From positions 62,001 through 126,000 of the forward strand of contig CAZITQ010000001.1 of assembly GCA_964542165.1 (NCBI GenBank): a stretch of 64,000 nt of DNA, written 5' to 3'. Position numbers and translations under genes: made by a program. The stretch is from CAYTBN01 sp964542165 (GTDB lineage Bacteria; Myxococcota_A; UBA796; UBA9615; CAYRNR01). Position 1 is the stretch's first letter; the number at the start of each line of letters is the position of its first letter. Of the stretch, positions 29,071 through 36,595 are shown one piece after another. Under the pieces are notes generated by a model. It did no database searches. It was not told the origin of the DNA and saw only the letters and a list, made by a program, of their open reading frames with translations.

Positions 29071-30057
29071 TCAGGGAGGGGCGGCCTCGGTTCCCGGGAA
29101 GTAGGCCCCGAGGATCTCGTCCAGACCCTGGCCCGCCAGGGCCCGGCCGATGGCTCCCTGCTGACAGAGCCCCACCCCGTGGCCCAGACCGGTGCCCTCC
29201 AGCCACCACACCCCGCCCCCCTTCCAGGGCAGCAGACGGGCGACGAAGTCGTTGCTCTTGACCACGTTCCAGCCGTGGAGGCGGCCCACCGCGAGGCGGA
29301 AGAGGTCGGGTTCCTGCTCCGGATCCGGCAAGTCCGTGCTCATCACCGCGGCGGTCCAGGCTCCGTGGGGGCTGTGGTCGCAGTAGGCGGTGCCGTCGGG
29401 GCGGAGGTCGGAGACGCCGGGCAGGTGGGGGGCGACGGTGCCCCAGATCCGCGCGGACGCCAGCGTGCGGCCGCCGCAGGTGGAGTGGAAGGGCGCCTCC
29501 ACGGGAAGCCCCCCGTCGACGAGCACCCGGTCGGCGGTGTCCTCCACCGCGCGGCGGGCGGCGTCGAGATCGGTGATCCCGCGGAAGGACTGGCAGTGGG
29601 TGAGATCGCACAGGGTCCAGGGATCCCCCGGGTGCCGGTCCCCACGGGTCAATAGACTCCGGGACGCCACGGCCTGGGCGCCCAGGGCGGCGCCGGGCGC
29701 CTCGCCGCCCATCTCGGAGACCACCACACCTGCGAGGTAGTCGTCCCGGTCGAGGGTCAGGTGGGCGACGGTCCCCTCCCCTCCCTGCTCGACCACCAGG
29801 CTGCCCACGTAGACGCGGACGTCGCCGGGGACGAGCTCGACGGTGCTGCCGGGGGGCAGTTCGAGTTCATCACGCAGGTCCCGGCCGAGGACGCGGATCG
29901 TGCCGCCGGGGAGAGACACGCGCACCTCGTCCAGCTGGAGTCGGGCGCCGATCCGGACGGTGACGCGTTCGGGCAGATCGGCCGCGCCCGCACCGTGGGC
30001 CTGCAGGGCAATGACCAGGGTGACGAGGAGACACAGTCCGTGGGTTGGGCGGAGCAC
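29071..30057 (-). CDS. SpoIID/LytB domain protein
   Basis: 328 residues from GTG 30057, which has a GGGAGA site and begins a signal peptide (MLRPTHGLCLLVTLVIALQA, then HGAGA). SpoIID signatures are present in order: YLAGVVVSEMGGEAPGAAL, AVASRSLL, CDLTHCQSFRG, HSTCGGRTL and GHGVGLCQQGAIGRA. SpoIID/LytB enzymes are lytic transglycosylases acting on denuded glycan strands; outside spore-formers they remodel septal peptidoglycan. The protein should be periplasmic. It is convergent with the small membrane gene and divergent from the lipoprotein at 30129. Confidence 0.92.
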   Translation of the reverse strand: MLRPTHGLCLLVTLVIALQAHGAGAADLPERVTVRIGARLQLDEVRVSLPGGTIRVLGRDLRDELELPPGSTVELVPGDVRVYVGSLVVEQGGEGTVAHLTLDRDDYLAGVVVSEMGGEAPGAALGAQAVASRSLLTRGDRHPGDPWTLCDLTHCQSFRGITDLDAARRAVEDTADRVLVDGGLPVEAPFHSTCGGRTLASARIWGTVAPHLPGVSDLRPDGTAYCDHSPHGAWTAAVMSTDLPDPEQEPDLFRLAVGRLHGWNVVKSNDFVARLLPWKGGGVWWLEGTGLGHGVGLCQQGAIGRALAGQGLDEILGAYFPGTEAAPP

Positions 30058-30128
30058 GGAGACAGTGTCTCCCGGCGGGCGCGGCCGTGCCAAGAACGAC
30101 CCGGATCCCCCCGGTGGATTGGGCTACC

Positions 30129-31289
30129 ATGAGGGACATGGGTACCCGCGTCCAACGGTTCGCGCTGCTGTGGGTGATGCTCCTGGGTCCCGGGGTGATC
30201 GCCGGCTGCGCCGTTCCCCTGGGGCTCCAGGACGACGACGTGACCGGGGACGACGACGACGACGACGACGACATCTCCCCCTGGGGAGAGGTGGAGATCA
30301 ACTCGGTGTCCCCCAACCACGGCATCGTCGAGGGGGGGACGACGGTCGAGATCCGCGGCGAGAACCTGGACGGGGCGGGGCTGGACGTTCGCATCGGTGG
30401 GGAGGCGGCCCCGTTGATCTCCATCGACGACGACCTGCTGCAGGTCACCACGCCGTCGGCCTCGGCGCCCGGCCACGTGGACGTCAGCGTGACCACCGAC
30501 GACGGCTCGGACACCCTGTCCGGCGGCTTCCTCTACGAGTGGAGCGGTGAGGGTCTGGACGGCGGTCGGGTCTTCCTGTTCCACCTGGAGGAGCCGGCCT
30601 TCGGGACCCGCCTGGCCAACGCCCTCGGGCGGCTCTACACCCCCGACGACTGGGGCTTCCTGGACCACCTGCCCGCCAACGGGGCCTGCGGCTACAACGT
30701 GGAGTCACCCACGGCGCTGTACGACTACCTGGACGCCGGGAGCCAGATCTCCTTCGGCACCGCCCAGGGCTCCATCGTGCTCTCCCAGACCTCGGACGAC
30801 ACCGGGGGACCGATCTACGAGGAGCCCAACCTCCCGGTCGCGACCGTCCAGTTCAACGGGACCTACAGCCTGGAACTCCCGGGCGGCGGCGGCCTGCCCG
30901 AGATGTCCATCCCCCAGGCCATCCGCGCCGGGCCGGACTTCTCCGTCTTCGATCCCGACCTGTCCAGCCAGTTCATGACCCAGTGGCACCGCGACCCGGG
31001 CGCCACCCTGCAGTGGACCACCGGCGGTGACGCCAGCTCGCGGATGCTGATCCAGCTGATCAGCATCGACCCCAACGGCACCCCCACCGGCGGCAACCTC
31101 ACCTGCACCAGCAACGACGGCGGCGGCTTCGTCTTCGGCCCCTCGGAACTGGCCTACCTGCAAAACGGCTACAACGCCCTGTGGGTCAGCCGCTACGACA
31201 TCACCAGCTGGCAGAACCCCTACAACGGCTCGGATGGGTACGGGGTGTTCGTGACGAGCAAGGTCGGGACGGTCTTCCTGATCAACTAG
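30129..31289 (+). CDS. Lipoprotein with Asp-rich linker and IPT/TIG domain
   Basis: 386 residues from ATG 30129 (ATG 30138 is equally possible). The lipobox GVIAGC gives lipidated Cys27, followed by an Asp-rich tether (DDDVTGDDDDDDDD) typical of surface lipoproteins in this group. An IPT/TIG immunoglobulin-like domain occupies about 54-137 (EINSVSPNHGIVEGGTTVEI, VTTPSASAPGHVDVSV). The C-terminal 240 residues are a beta-rich domain with an ACGYN and a late Cys, not recognised. The Asp tether suggests calcium-dependent display, which is inference. It is followed by a 188-nt convergent gap rich in repeats. Confidence 0.75.
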   Translation: MRDMGTRVQRFALLWVMLLGPGVIAGCAVPLGLQDDDVTGDDDDDDDDISPWGEVEINSVSPNHGIVEGGTTVEIRGENLDGAGLDVRIGGEAAPLISIDDDLLQVTTPSASAPGHVDVSVTTDDGSDTLSGGFLYEWSGEGLDGGRVFLFHLEEPAFGTRLANALGRLYTPDDWGFLDHLPANGACGYNVESPTALYDYLDAGSQISFGTAQGSIVLSQTSDDTGGPIYEEPNLPVATVQFNGTYSLELPGGGGLPEMSIPQAIRAGPDFSVFDPDLSSQFMTQWHRDPGATLQWTTGGDASSRMLIQLISIDPNGTPTGGNLTCTSNDGGGFVFGPSELAYLQNGYNALWVSRYDITSWQNPYNGSDGYGVFVTSKVGTVFLIN

Positions 31290-31305
31290 GGGCCTGTCGG
31301 GCATT

Positions 31306-31334
31306 GCCGCCACAGGCGGCGAGCCAGACGGCTC
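31306..31334. terminator. Two tandem hairpins downstream of the IPT lipoprotein gene
   Basis: GCCGCC-ACA-GGCGGC (31306-31320) is directly followed by GAGCC-AGAC-GGCTC (31321-31334), 17 nt past the stop. Strong stems, no T-tract. Placement between convergent genes favours a termination or mRNA-end role. Confidence 0.5.
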
Positions 31335-31339
31335 CTCCC

Positions 31340-31369
31340 GTGCCCGTGCCCGTGCCCGTGCCCGTGCCC
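31340..31369. repeat. GTGCCC hexamer, five tandem copies, intergenic
   Basis: Five perfect copies between convergent genes, followed by a short GGCC-GAA-GGCC stem and one more GTGCCC. It is the longest simple repeat found in the window. Confidence 0.9.
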
Positions 31370-31477
31370 AGGCCGAAGGCCGGTGCCCGATCCTCCTTTT
31401 CGTCGCTTGTAAGCCCTCTGGGCGCTCAGATCGCCTTGCGGCGAGTGACTCGGCGCGGACGCTAGCGGGTAGGAAGG

Positions 31478-32884
31478 TCAGCCGAAGTTCAGCTTCTTGG
31501 TGAGCCTCCCCACCGCATCCACCACCGCACCGGATTCGCCAGCGGCGGCCTCGACGGTGGGCAGCAACTCCGCGGCGACCCCCTCCAGACCGCCCTCCAC
31601 GAGCACGTCCAGGAGGTAGACCTGCTCGAGACTTCGTTCGGGGAGCCTCTTCGCAAGGCACTCCCTCACCCACGCTTCGGCCTCGTCCCCCCGGCCCAGC
31701 CCCAGCAGCGCCTTCGCCCGCGCCACCACCGCGTGCCGGTGGGCCGGCTGCCAGTCGAGGAGCCGGTCCGCCACGGCCAGCGCCTCCTGCTGGGCACCCG
31801 CGGCCAGCAGGCCCTCCAGGCGGATCCAGCGGATGTGGTCCACGAATCCCAGGCAGCACCCGCGGCAGTGGTCGGGCATCCGCCCGGCCAGGAAGTCCTC
31901 CCGCCAGCGCCGGAACACGGGGCCGTGCCAGATCTCTTCGAGGGAGGCGTCCCGCACGTTGCCCAGTTCCGCGCCCCGCCACTCCCAGCAGGGGCTGACC
32001 CGTCCGTCGAAGTGGACCACTGCGGTGGTCCAGGGCAGGAAGCAGTGGGCCCGGAACAGGGGATCGTCGACGTGGTCCACATCGCCACGCAGGGCCGCGT
32101 CCAGGCCTGCGTCCTCCAGCAGCGCGGGCTGGAGCAGGTCCGCGGCGTTGGTGGCCAGGCCACGTCGACCCGCCCGATCCACGGCCCTCGACACGACCTC
32201 GGGAAGCGCCTCCAGAGCGGCGGCATCCAGCCGCATCTGCGGGTACGCGGAGCTCATGTCCTTGAGGGACTGGAAGGTGATCTCGGTGGCGCCGAGCTCC
32301 GCCGCGCGGTCGACCATCTCCGGCAGGGTTCGCCAGTTGTCGGCGCTGACGACCGTGGCCAGGCCGATCTCGGGGAGGGCGGCTCCCGCGCGATTCCGCA
32401 GCCGACGGAGACGTCCGACCCCCTCCTGGACCCGTTCGTACGTCCCGGAGGGTGGCCGCAGGGCGTCGTTGGTCTCGGGATCCGGCCCGTCCAGGGAGAC
32501 CTGCACCCGGTCCCAGCCCAGGTCCACCAGGGCTCGAGCGACCCCCTCGTCGAGCAGCGTGCCGTTGGTGGTCAGATCCCCCCGCAGCCCCGCCGCCTTC
32601 ACCCGCTTCATCAGCGCCAGCGCCACCTCGCGGCGGACCAGGATCTCCCCACCCACCAGGTACAGCTCCTCGACACCGAGGTCGATGGCTTCGTCGGCCA
32701 CCCTCAACAGCGCGTCGTCGTCCAGTTCCTGGTCGCGCGTCCGGGGCGGCAGCTGCCCCATGAAGCACGACCGGCAGGCCAGGTTGCAGCGCTCGGTGAG
32801 CACCAGGTGTAGCCGAAGCGGCCCCGGGGTCTCTCCCCGGCGCCAGGCCAGCAGGCGCTCGATCTCGCGGCGGGCGGGATCCAT
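31478..32884 (-). CDS. Radical SAM protein with SPASM domain and TPR-like C-terminus
   Basis: 468 residues from ATG 32884. The [4Fe-4S]-SAM motif CNLACRSC is at about residues 33-40, followed by GGEILVRREVALALM (GGE motif) and TTNGTLLDE. A SPASM-type region follows: CFLPWTTAVVHFDGRVSPCW, a GNV-x-x-SLEEIWHGP motif and CRGCC, giving cysteines for an auxiliary cluster. The last 110 residues are Ala/Leu-rich helices resembling TPRs. SPASM enzymes modify peptides (RiPP maturation, quinohemoproteins, sulfatase Ser/Cys), or act in heme metabolism. No precursor peptide gene is evident next door. The sequence is more like the MoaA/NifB/SPASM group than PqqE. Confidence 0.85.
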   Translation of the reverse strand: MDPARREIERLLAWRRGETPGPLRLHLVLTERCNLACRSCFMGQLPPRTRDQELDDDALLRVADEAIDLGVEELYLVGGEILVRREVALALMKRVKAAGLRGDLTTNGTLLDEGVARALVDLGWDRVQVSLDGPDPETNDALRPPSGTYERVQEGVGRLRRLRNRAGAALPEIGLATVVSADNWRTLPEMVDRAAELGATEITFQSLKDMSSAYPQMRLDAAALEALPEVVSRAVDRAGRRGLATNAADLLQPALLEDAGLDAALRGDVDHVDDPLFRAHCFLPWTTAVVHFDGRVSPCWEWRGAELGNVRDASLEEIWHGPVFRRWREDFLAGRMPDHCRGCCLGFVDHIRWIRLEGLLAAGAQQEALAVADRLLDWQPAHRHAVVARAKALLGLGRGDEAEAWVRECLAKRLPERSLEQVYLLDVLVEGGLEGVAAELLPTVEAAAGESGAVVDAVGRLTKKLNFG

Positions 32885-32912
32885 GGGATGAAGATAGCCG
32901 ATCGGGCGGGAC

Positions 32913-34013
32913 CTACGCTGCCCGTGTCGTCCGATGACGCCCGAAGAGACACCCGGCCAGGCCGAGCAGCAGCAGCGACCCTGCGCCGGGGGCGCTCGCG
33001 GGGGTGTGACACTGGCAGCCCCCGGGGTCGTCCCCGTCCAGGTCGCCGTCGGGGACCTCGGCACCCGGACCCGCCAGCTCGAACACGTGGCGGCAGACCA
33101 GGGTGGTCACCGCCGTGTTGAACGCCAGGTCCACGCCGTCGAGGGTGTCGTCCACCGTGTGGTAGGTGGGCGGCTGGGGGAAGCTGCCGAGATGGAGGGC
33201 GGGCCACCCGGCGACCCAGAACGGGTAGTGGTCCGCGCGGGCGTCGCCGCCGATCAGGGACTCGTCCACGCCGTTGACCTGGATGAAGAGGTCCTGGTCC
33301 TCGGCGAAGTCCAGCAGCGCCTCGGCGAATCCGGCCGACGGCTCGTCGTGGGTGAAGAACAGCAGATCGCCCGGGTTGTAGCCCACCGGGTCGAGGATGA
33401 AGGCCACCTCCACGGGATCGTCGGTCGCGAGACGTCGGTCCACGTGCTCGTAGCTGCCCAGCAGTCCCTGCTCCTCGGCGTTCAACAGCACGAAGTGGAC
33501 GGTTCGTTCGAAGGGCTCGCCGGACCCCCCGAGCAGGCGGGCGCACTCGATCGCCGCGGCGACGGCGGCGGCGGCGTCGTCCGCCCCGGGGGCGGGGTCG
33601 ACCGTCCCGTCCCAGCCCGGGGTCAGGCTGGCGATCGAGTCCAGGTGGGCGCCCAGGAACAGGGGCGGGAGATCGTCGTCGACACCGGGGAGGGTCGCCA
33701 CCACGTTGTCCAGGCCGCTGGCCCCGGCCGCGTCGAAGGTCTCCAGCTCCAGCTCGATCCCCTCGACCGCCTCCAGCTCGTCCGCGATCCAGTGCACCGC
33801 GTCGGCGTTTCCCGGGTGGTGGATGTAGCGGGACACGATCGGCGCCCCGCCATCGGGCTGCGAATCCACGCCCGTGAGGACACGCAGGGCCTCCTCGATC
33901 CGGTCCTCGGATGCCTCCAGCGGTTGCCCCGCGGCCGACCCCGACGAGAGGATGGCGACCCCGGCGACGACGATCCCGAACACGGCGCAGCGCATCGCTC
34001 CATTGTTCTTCAC
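32913..34013 (-). CDS. M28 family zinc peptidase with MYXO-CTERM-like tail
   Basis: 366 residues from GTG 34013 (ATG 33995 is a possible alternative). A signal peptide precedes an M28 aminopeptidase-like domain: zinc ligands in LGAHLDSIAS (His123, with Asp125) and PGADDAAAA (Asp145), the Glu pair in NAEEQGLLGS (180-181) and a late His in TYHTVDDTLD. The C-terminus has a short tether with Cys333/Cys335 (CQCHTPASAP), a hydrophobic stretch (GSLLLLGLAGCLFG) and RHRTTRAA, which follows the MYXO-CTERM scheme of Cys, TM helix and basic cluster. The peptidase is therefore predicted to be processed and anchored on the surface. The gene lies divergent from the sulfotransferase. Confidence 0.88.
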   Translation of the reverse strand: MKNNGAMRCAVFGIVVAGVAILSSGSAAGQPLEASEDRIEEALRVLTGVDSQPDGGAPIVSRYIHHPGNADAVHWIADELEAVEGIELELETFDAAGASGLDNVVATLPGVDDDLPPLFLGAHLDSIASLTPGWDGTVDPAPGADDAAAAVAAAIECARLLGGSGEPFERTVHFVLLNAEEQGLLGSYEHVDRRLATDDPVEVAFILDPVGYNPGDLLFFTHDEPSAGFAEALLDFAEDQDLFIQVNGVDESLIGGDARADHYPFWVAGWPALHLGSFPQPPTYHTVDDTLDGVDLAFNTAVTTLVCRHVFELAGPGAEVPDGDLDGDDPGGCQCHTPASAPGAGSLLLLGLAGCLFGRHRTTRAA

Positions 34014-34112
34014 GCACTCGCCGGTTGCCAGCGGCCCGCGCCACCGGAAGGGCTGGCCATTTCCGCCGCGGAGGGGTACCTATGCACTTCGGTTCCCCGA
34101 AGAGGAGAGATC

Positions 34113-35204
34113 ATGCTCGGGCGCATGCTGACGATCTACGGGGTCGTCCGGAGGGTCTTCGGCCGGACGATCACGCCGCTGTTCACCGGCTGGTTGCTGA
34201 TCAACTTCCAGATCTACAGTCGCTTCACCCTGTGGCTGGACAACCTGTTCTTCCCGGCCTACCGCGAGCAGAAGATCGACCGGCCGATCTTCATCGTCAG
34301 CAATCCCCGCTCCGGCACCACGGTCATGCAGCGCTTCCTGGAGAGTTCGGGCGTGCTGTGCTCGTTCCAGGTCTGGCAGATGATCGTGCCGTCGATCCTG
34401 GGCCAGAAGCTGATCAAGCCCTTCATCCCCTTCCTGGCCCGCTTCAACCCGGGCCGGCACTACATGAAGGGCGCCCACGAGACCGGCCTGGACTCCGTGG
34501 AGACCGACGAGGTCCTGCTGTCGTTCCGCTTCCTGGACGGCCTGTTCGTGCTGTTGTTCTTCCTGGGGTGGGACGAGGGCGACAAGGTCAAGGAGCTGCT
34601 GGCGTCCCACGCGACCGGGTCCGAGAAGAACCGCACGGAGCTCGCCTACTACGCCCAGTGCCTGCAGCGGAACCTCAAGACCTCGGGCAAGCCCCGGGTG
34701 CTCGGCAAGCCGTTCACCTTCACCCTGCGGACTGCCGACGTGCTCCAGCAGTTCCCCGACGCCAAGATGATCTACATGGTCCGCGACCCGGTCTCGGTCA
34801 TCCCCTCGGGCATGAACATGCTGTCCAACGCCACCGACAACATGTTCAAGACCAAGAGCCTCCCCGCCGACGTGCGCAAGCGCTACTTCGAGAACCTCTA
34901 CCAGGGCGAGGTCGCCCTCTACCGCCAGTTCCACGAGGCCTACAAGTCCGGCGCGATCCCGGAGGAGAACCTCCTCATCGTCCGCTACCCCGACCTGATG
35001 CAGAACTTCGAGAAGGTCATGGCCGATATCCTCGAGTTCACCGGCATCGAGGTCAGCGAGGAGTACATGGAGGAGGTCCGGGCCCAGGCCGAGAAGCAGC
35101 GCGCCTACGTCTCCAAGCACAAGTACGACCTGGCGGACTTCGGGATCACCGAGGAGCGGATCCGGGAGGATCTGGCGTTCGTGTACGAGGAGTTCGATCT
35201 CTGA
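34113..35204 (+). CDS. PAPS-dependent sulfotransferase family protein
   Basis: 363 residues; AGGAGAG sits 3 nt before ATG. A short hydrophobic N-terminus (LFTGWLLINFQIYSRFTLWL) may be a membrane anchor. The 5'-phosphosulfate loop is IFIVSNPRSGTTVMQRFLE and the 3'-phosphate loop is MIYMVRDPVSVIPSG, both hallmarks of the sulfotransferase family, with a C-terminal helical region ending FVYEEFDL. Substrate probably a glycan or lipid at the membrane, which would fit the surface-glycan genes nearby; no sulfate-activation genes are in the window. It converges on the BIG2 lipoprotein with a 7-nt gap. Confidence 0.85.
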   Translation: MLGRMLTIYGVVRRVFGRTITPLFTGWLLINFQIYSRFTLWLDNLFFPAYREQKIDRPIFIVSNPRSGTTVMQRFLESSGVLCSFQVWQMIVPSILGQKLIKPFIPFLARFNPGRHYMKGAHETGLDSVETDEVLLSFRFLDGLFVLLFFLGWDEGDKVKELLASHATGSEKNRTELAYYAQCLQRNLKTSGKPRVLGKPFTFTLRTADVLQQFPDAKMIYMVRDPVSVIPSGMNMLSNATDNMFKTKSLPADVRKRYFENLYQGEVALYRQFHEAYKSGAIPEENLLIVRYPDLMQNFEKVMADILEFTGIEVSEEYMEEVRAQAEKQRAYVSKHKYDLADFGITEERIREDLAFVYEEFDL

Positions 35205-35211
35205 GATCGGA

Positions 35212-35841
35212 TCAGGGGACCGGCTCGTACTCCTCGTCCAGCCCCTCGAACAGCACGGTGAGCTCCACGCCGTCCTCGACCACGATCGGGTCCACGAGCC
35301 GATACTCCTCACCCGTCATGACGAACGACGTCGGGGTCTGGAAGGTGAGCTCGTGCTCGCCGGCCTCCACGAGCAGGGTCTCCGAGTCGCCGGTGTCCAG
35401 GAAGTAGGCGTACTCGTCCAGCAGGGCGGAGTAGCCCTCCTCGCCCAGGCGGGTGTCGTCCAGGTAGGGCTCGATGAGCTGGAAGGCGTCCGGGTCCACC
35501 TCGATGGTGAGATTCGCGCCCGGGAGCACCGTCACCTCGCAGACCGAAGGCGTGCCCCCCTCGGCGACCTCGATCGTGGCGCTGCCCGCGCCTACGGCGA
35601 CCACGGTCGCCATCCGGGGATCGATGGCGTCCGCGGTGACGATCACCACGCTCTCGTCCGACGAGGTCCACTTCGTGGTCACCAGGTCGCTGGAGGTGGT
35701 CACACTGCCCGGTTGATCCGCGGTCAGCGTCGTCTCCTGGGAGTTGATGAGGGTGAGCGCGTCGGTGCTCAGCTCCAGCTCCACGCAGCCGGTCACGAGG
35801 ATCGTCAGGGGCAACATCGCGAGGATTCGATTCCGGATCAT
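35212..35841 (-). CDS. Lipoprotein with BIG2-like domain
   Basis: 209 residues from ATG 35841, preceded by AAGGAGGG 6-7 nt upstream. Lipobox ILVTGC puts the lipidated Cys at residue 19, then VELELSTDALTLINSQETTL, a BIG2-like (Ig group 2) domain to about residue 110 (VVAVGAGSATIEVAEGGTPS). The second half (EVDPDAFQLIEPYLDDTRLG, TPTSFVMTGEEYRLVDPIVV) is beta-rich and unrecognised. Likely an outer-membrane surface lipoprotein. It is the last gene of a minus-strand run that includes the five-repeat protein and the TIR-NACHT gene, with gaps of 133 and 123 nt, so co-transcription is uncertain. Confidence 0.75.
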   Translation of the reverse strand: MIRNRILAMLPLTILVTGCVELELSTDALTLINSQETTLTADQPGSVTTSSDLVTTKWTSSDESVVIVTADAIDPRMATVVAVGAGSATIEVAEGGTPSVCEVTVLPGANLTIEVDPDAFQLIEPYLDDTRLGEEGYSALLDEYAYFLDTGDSETLLVEAGEHELTFQTPTSFVMTGEEYRLVDPIVVEDGVELTVLFEGLDEEYEPVP

Positions 35842-35974
35842 CAGGGGCCCTCCTTCGGGTGCAGTCCGCTCCCACGGGCCCGCCGCGCGCCACACGTGTG
35901 GCGAGCCGTCCATCGATTCTCGTGTCGTGGGGAACGCGGTGTTCGACGCAGGAGCGGCCGGGATTATTCGAGAG

Positions 35975-36472
35975 CTACTCGAGTTCCCATTCGACGTCGA
36001 TGGTCTCCTTGTCCCCCCAGGCACCCATGCCGTGGTCGGGCTCGTATTCGGGCCACTCCACCTCGATGGTGCCCTCGTCCGACCAGGCCGCGATGCCCTG
36101 ATCCGGGTCGTGGGTGAAGGGATCGTCCTCCTCGCGGATCTCCCAGCTCAGGTCCAGCGCCTGCGCGAGGGCGACGGCCGCCGCCCCCCGGTCGGATTCG
36201 TACTCCGTCCACTCCAAGTCGATGTCGTCGGTCTCGCCCCAGGCGGCGATTCCCTGATCGGCCTCGTGGGGCGGAGGGCAGCCGTCCTCGCCGGCGATCC
36301 ACTCCTCGTCGATGGCGTTGATCTCCCCCCACGCGGCGAGCCCTTGATCGCACTCGAGGGGCGGGGCCTCGTATTCGACCAGCCAGTCGTCCTCGTCCTC
36401 GGTCTCGGCGAGGGCGGGCTGGGTCGCCAGGAACAGCAGGATCGTCGGGATGGTCACGGCCAGGTGCTTCAT
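35975..36472 (-). CDS. Secreted protein of five 17-residue D-G-AWG-I-EW repeats
   Basis: 165 residues; AAGGAG lies 7 nt before the ATG. A signal peptide (TIPTILLFLATQPALA) and a short acidic stretch (ETEDEDD) lead to five copies of a repeat of the form D(Q/H/R)G-(I/L)-AAWG-x4-(I/L)(D/E)-x-(E)W, at residues 42-58, 72-88, 94-110, 124-140 and 146-162. Repeat-start spacings are 30, 22, 30 and 22 residues, so the pattern alternates. Copy three is the most diverged. Two cysteines (41, 65) could pair. Acidic throughout; no recognised domain. A secreted binding or structural function is inference. Confidence 0.8.
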   Translation of the reverse strand: MKHLAVTIPTILLFLATQPALAETEDEDDWLVEYEAPPLECDQGLAAWGEINAIDEEWIAGEDGCPPPHEADQGIAAWGETDDIDLEWTEYESDRGAAAVALAQALDLSWEIREEDDPFTHDPDQGIAAWSDEGTIEVEWPEYEPDHGMGAWGDKETIDVEWELE

Positions 36473-36595
36473 CGGGAATCTCCTTCCGGTGATCGATGCC
36501 CCAACCCAAGCATCGCCGGAGGGAGGGCGCGCCGCCCTCACACGGGTCTCACACGGGGGACCTTCCCGAGATCGGGCGCCGTTCCCGATGGGCAC

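Noticed and set aside
30129..31289. Asp-rich run as a frame-shift or sequencing artefact
   Set aside because: The run is GAC repeats in frame, flanked by a lipobox and an intact IPT domain; such linkers are typical of lipoproteins in this group.
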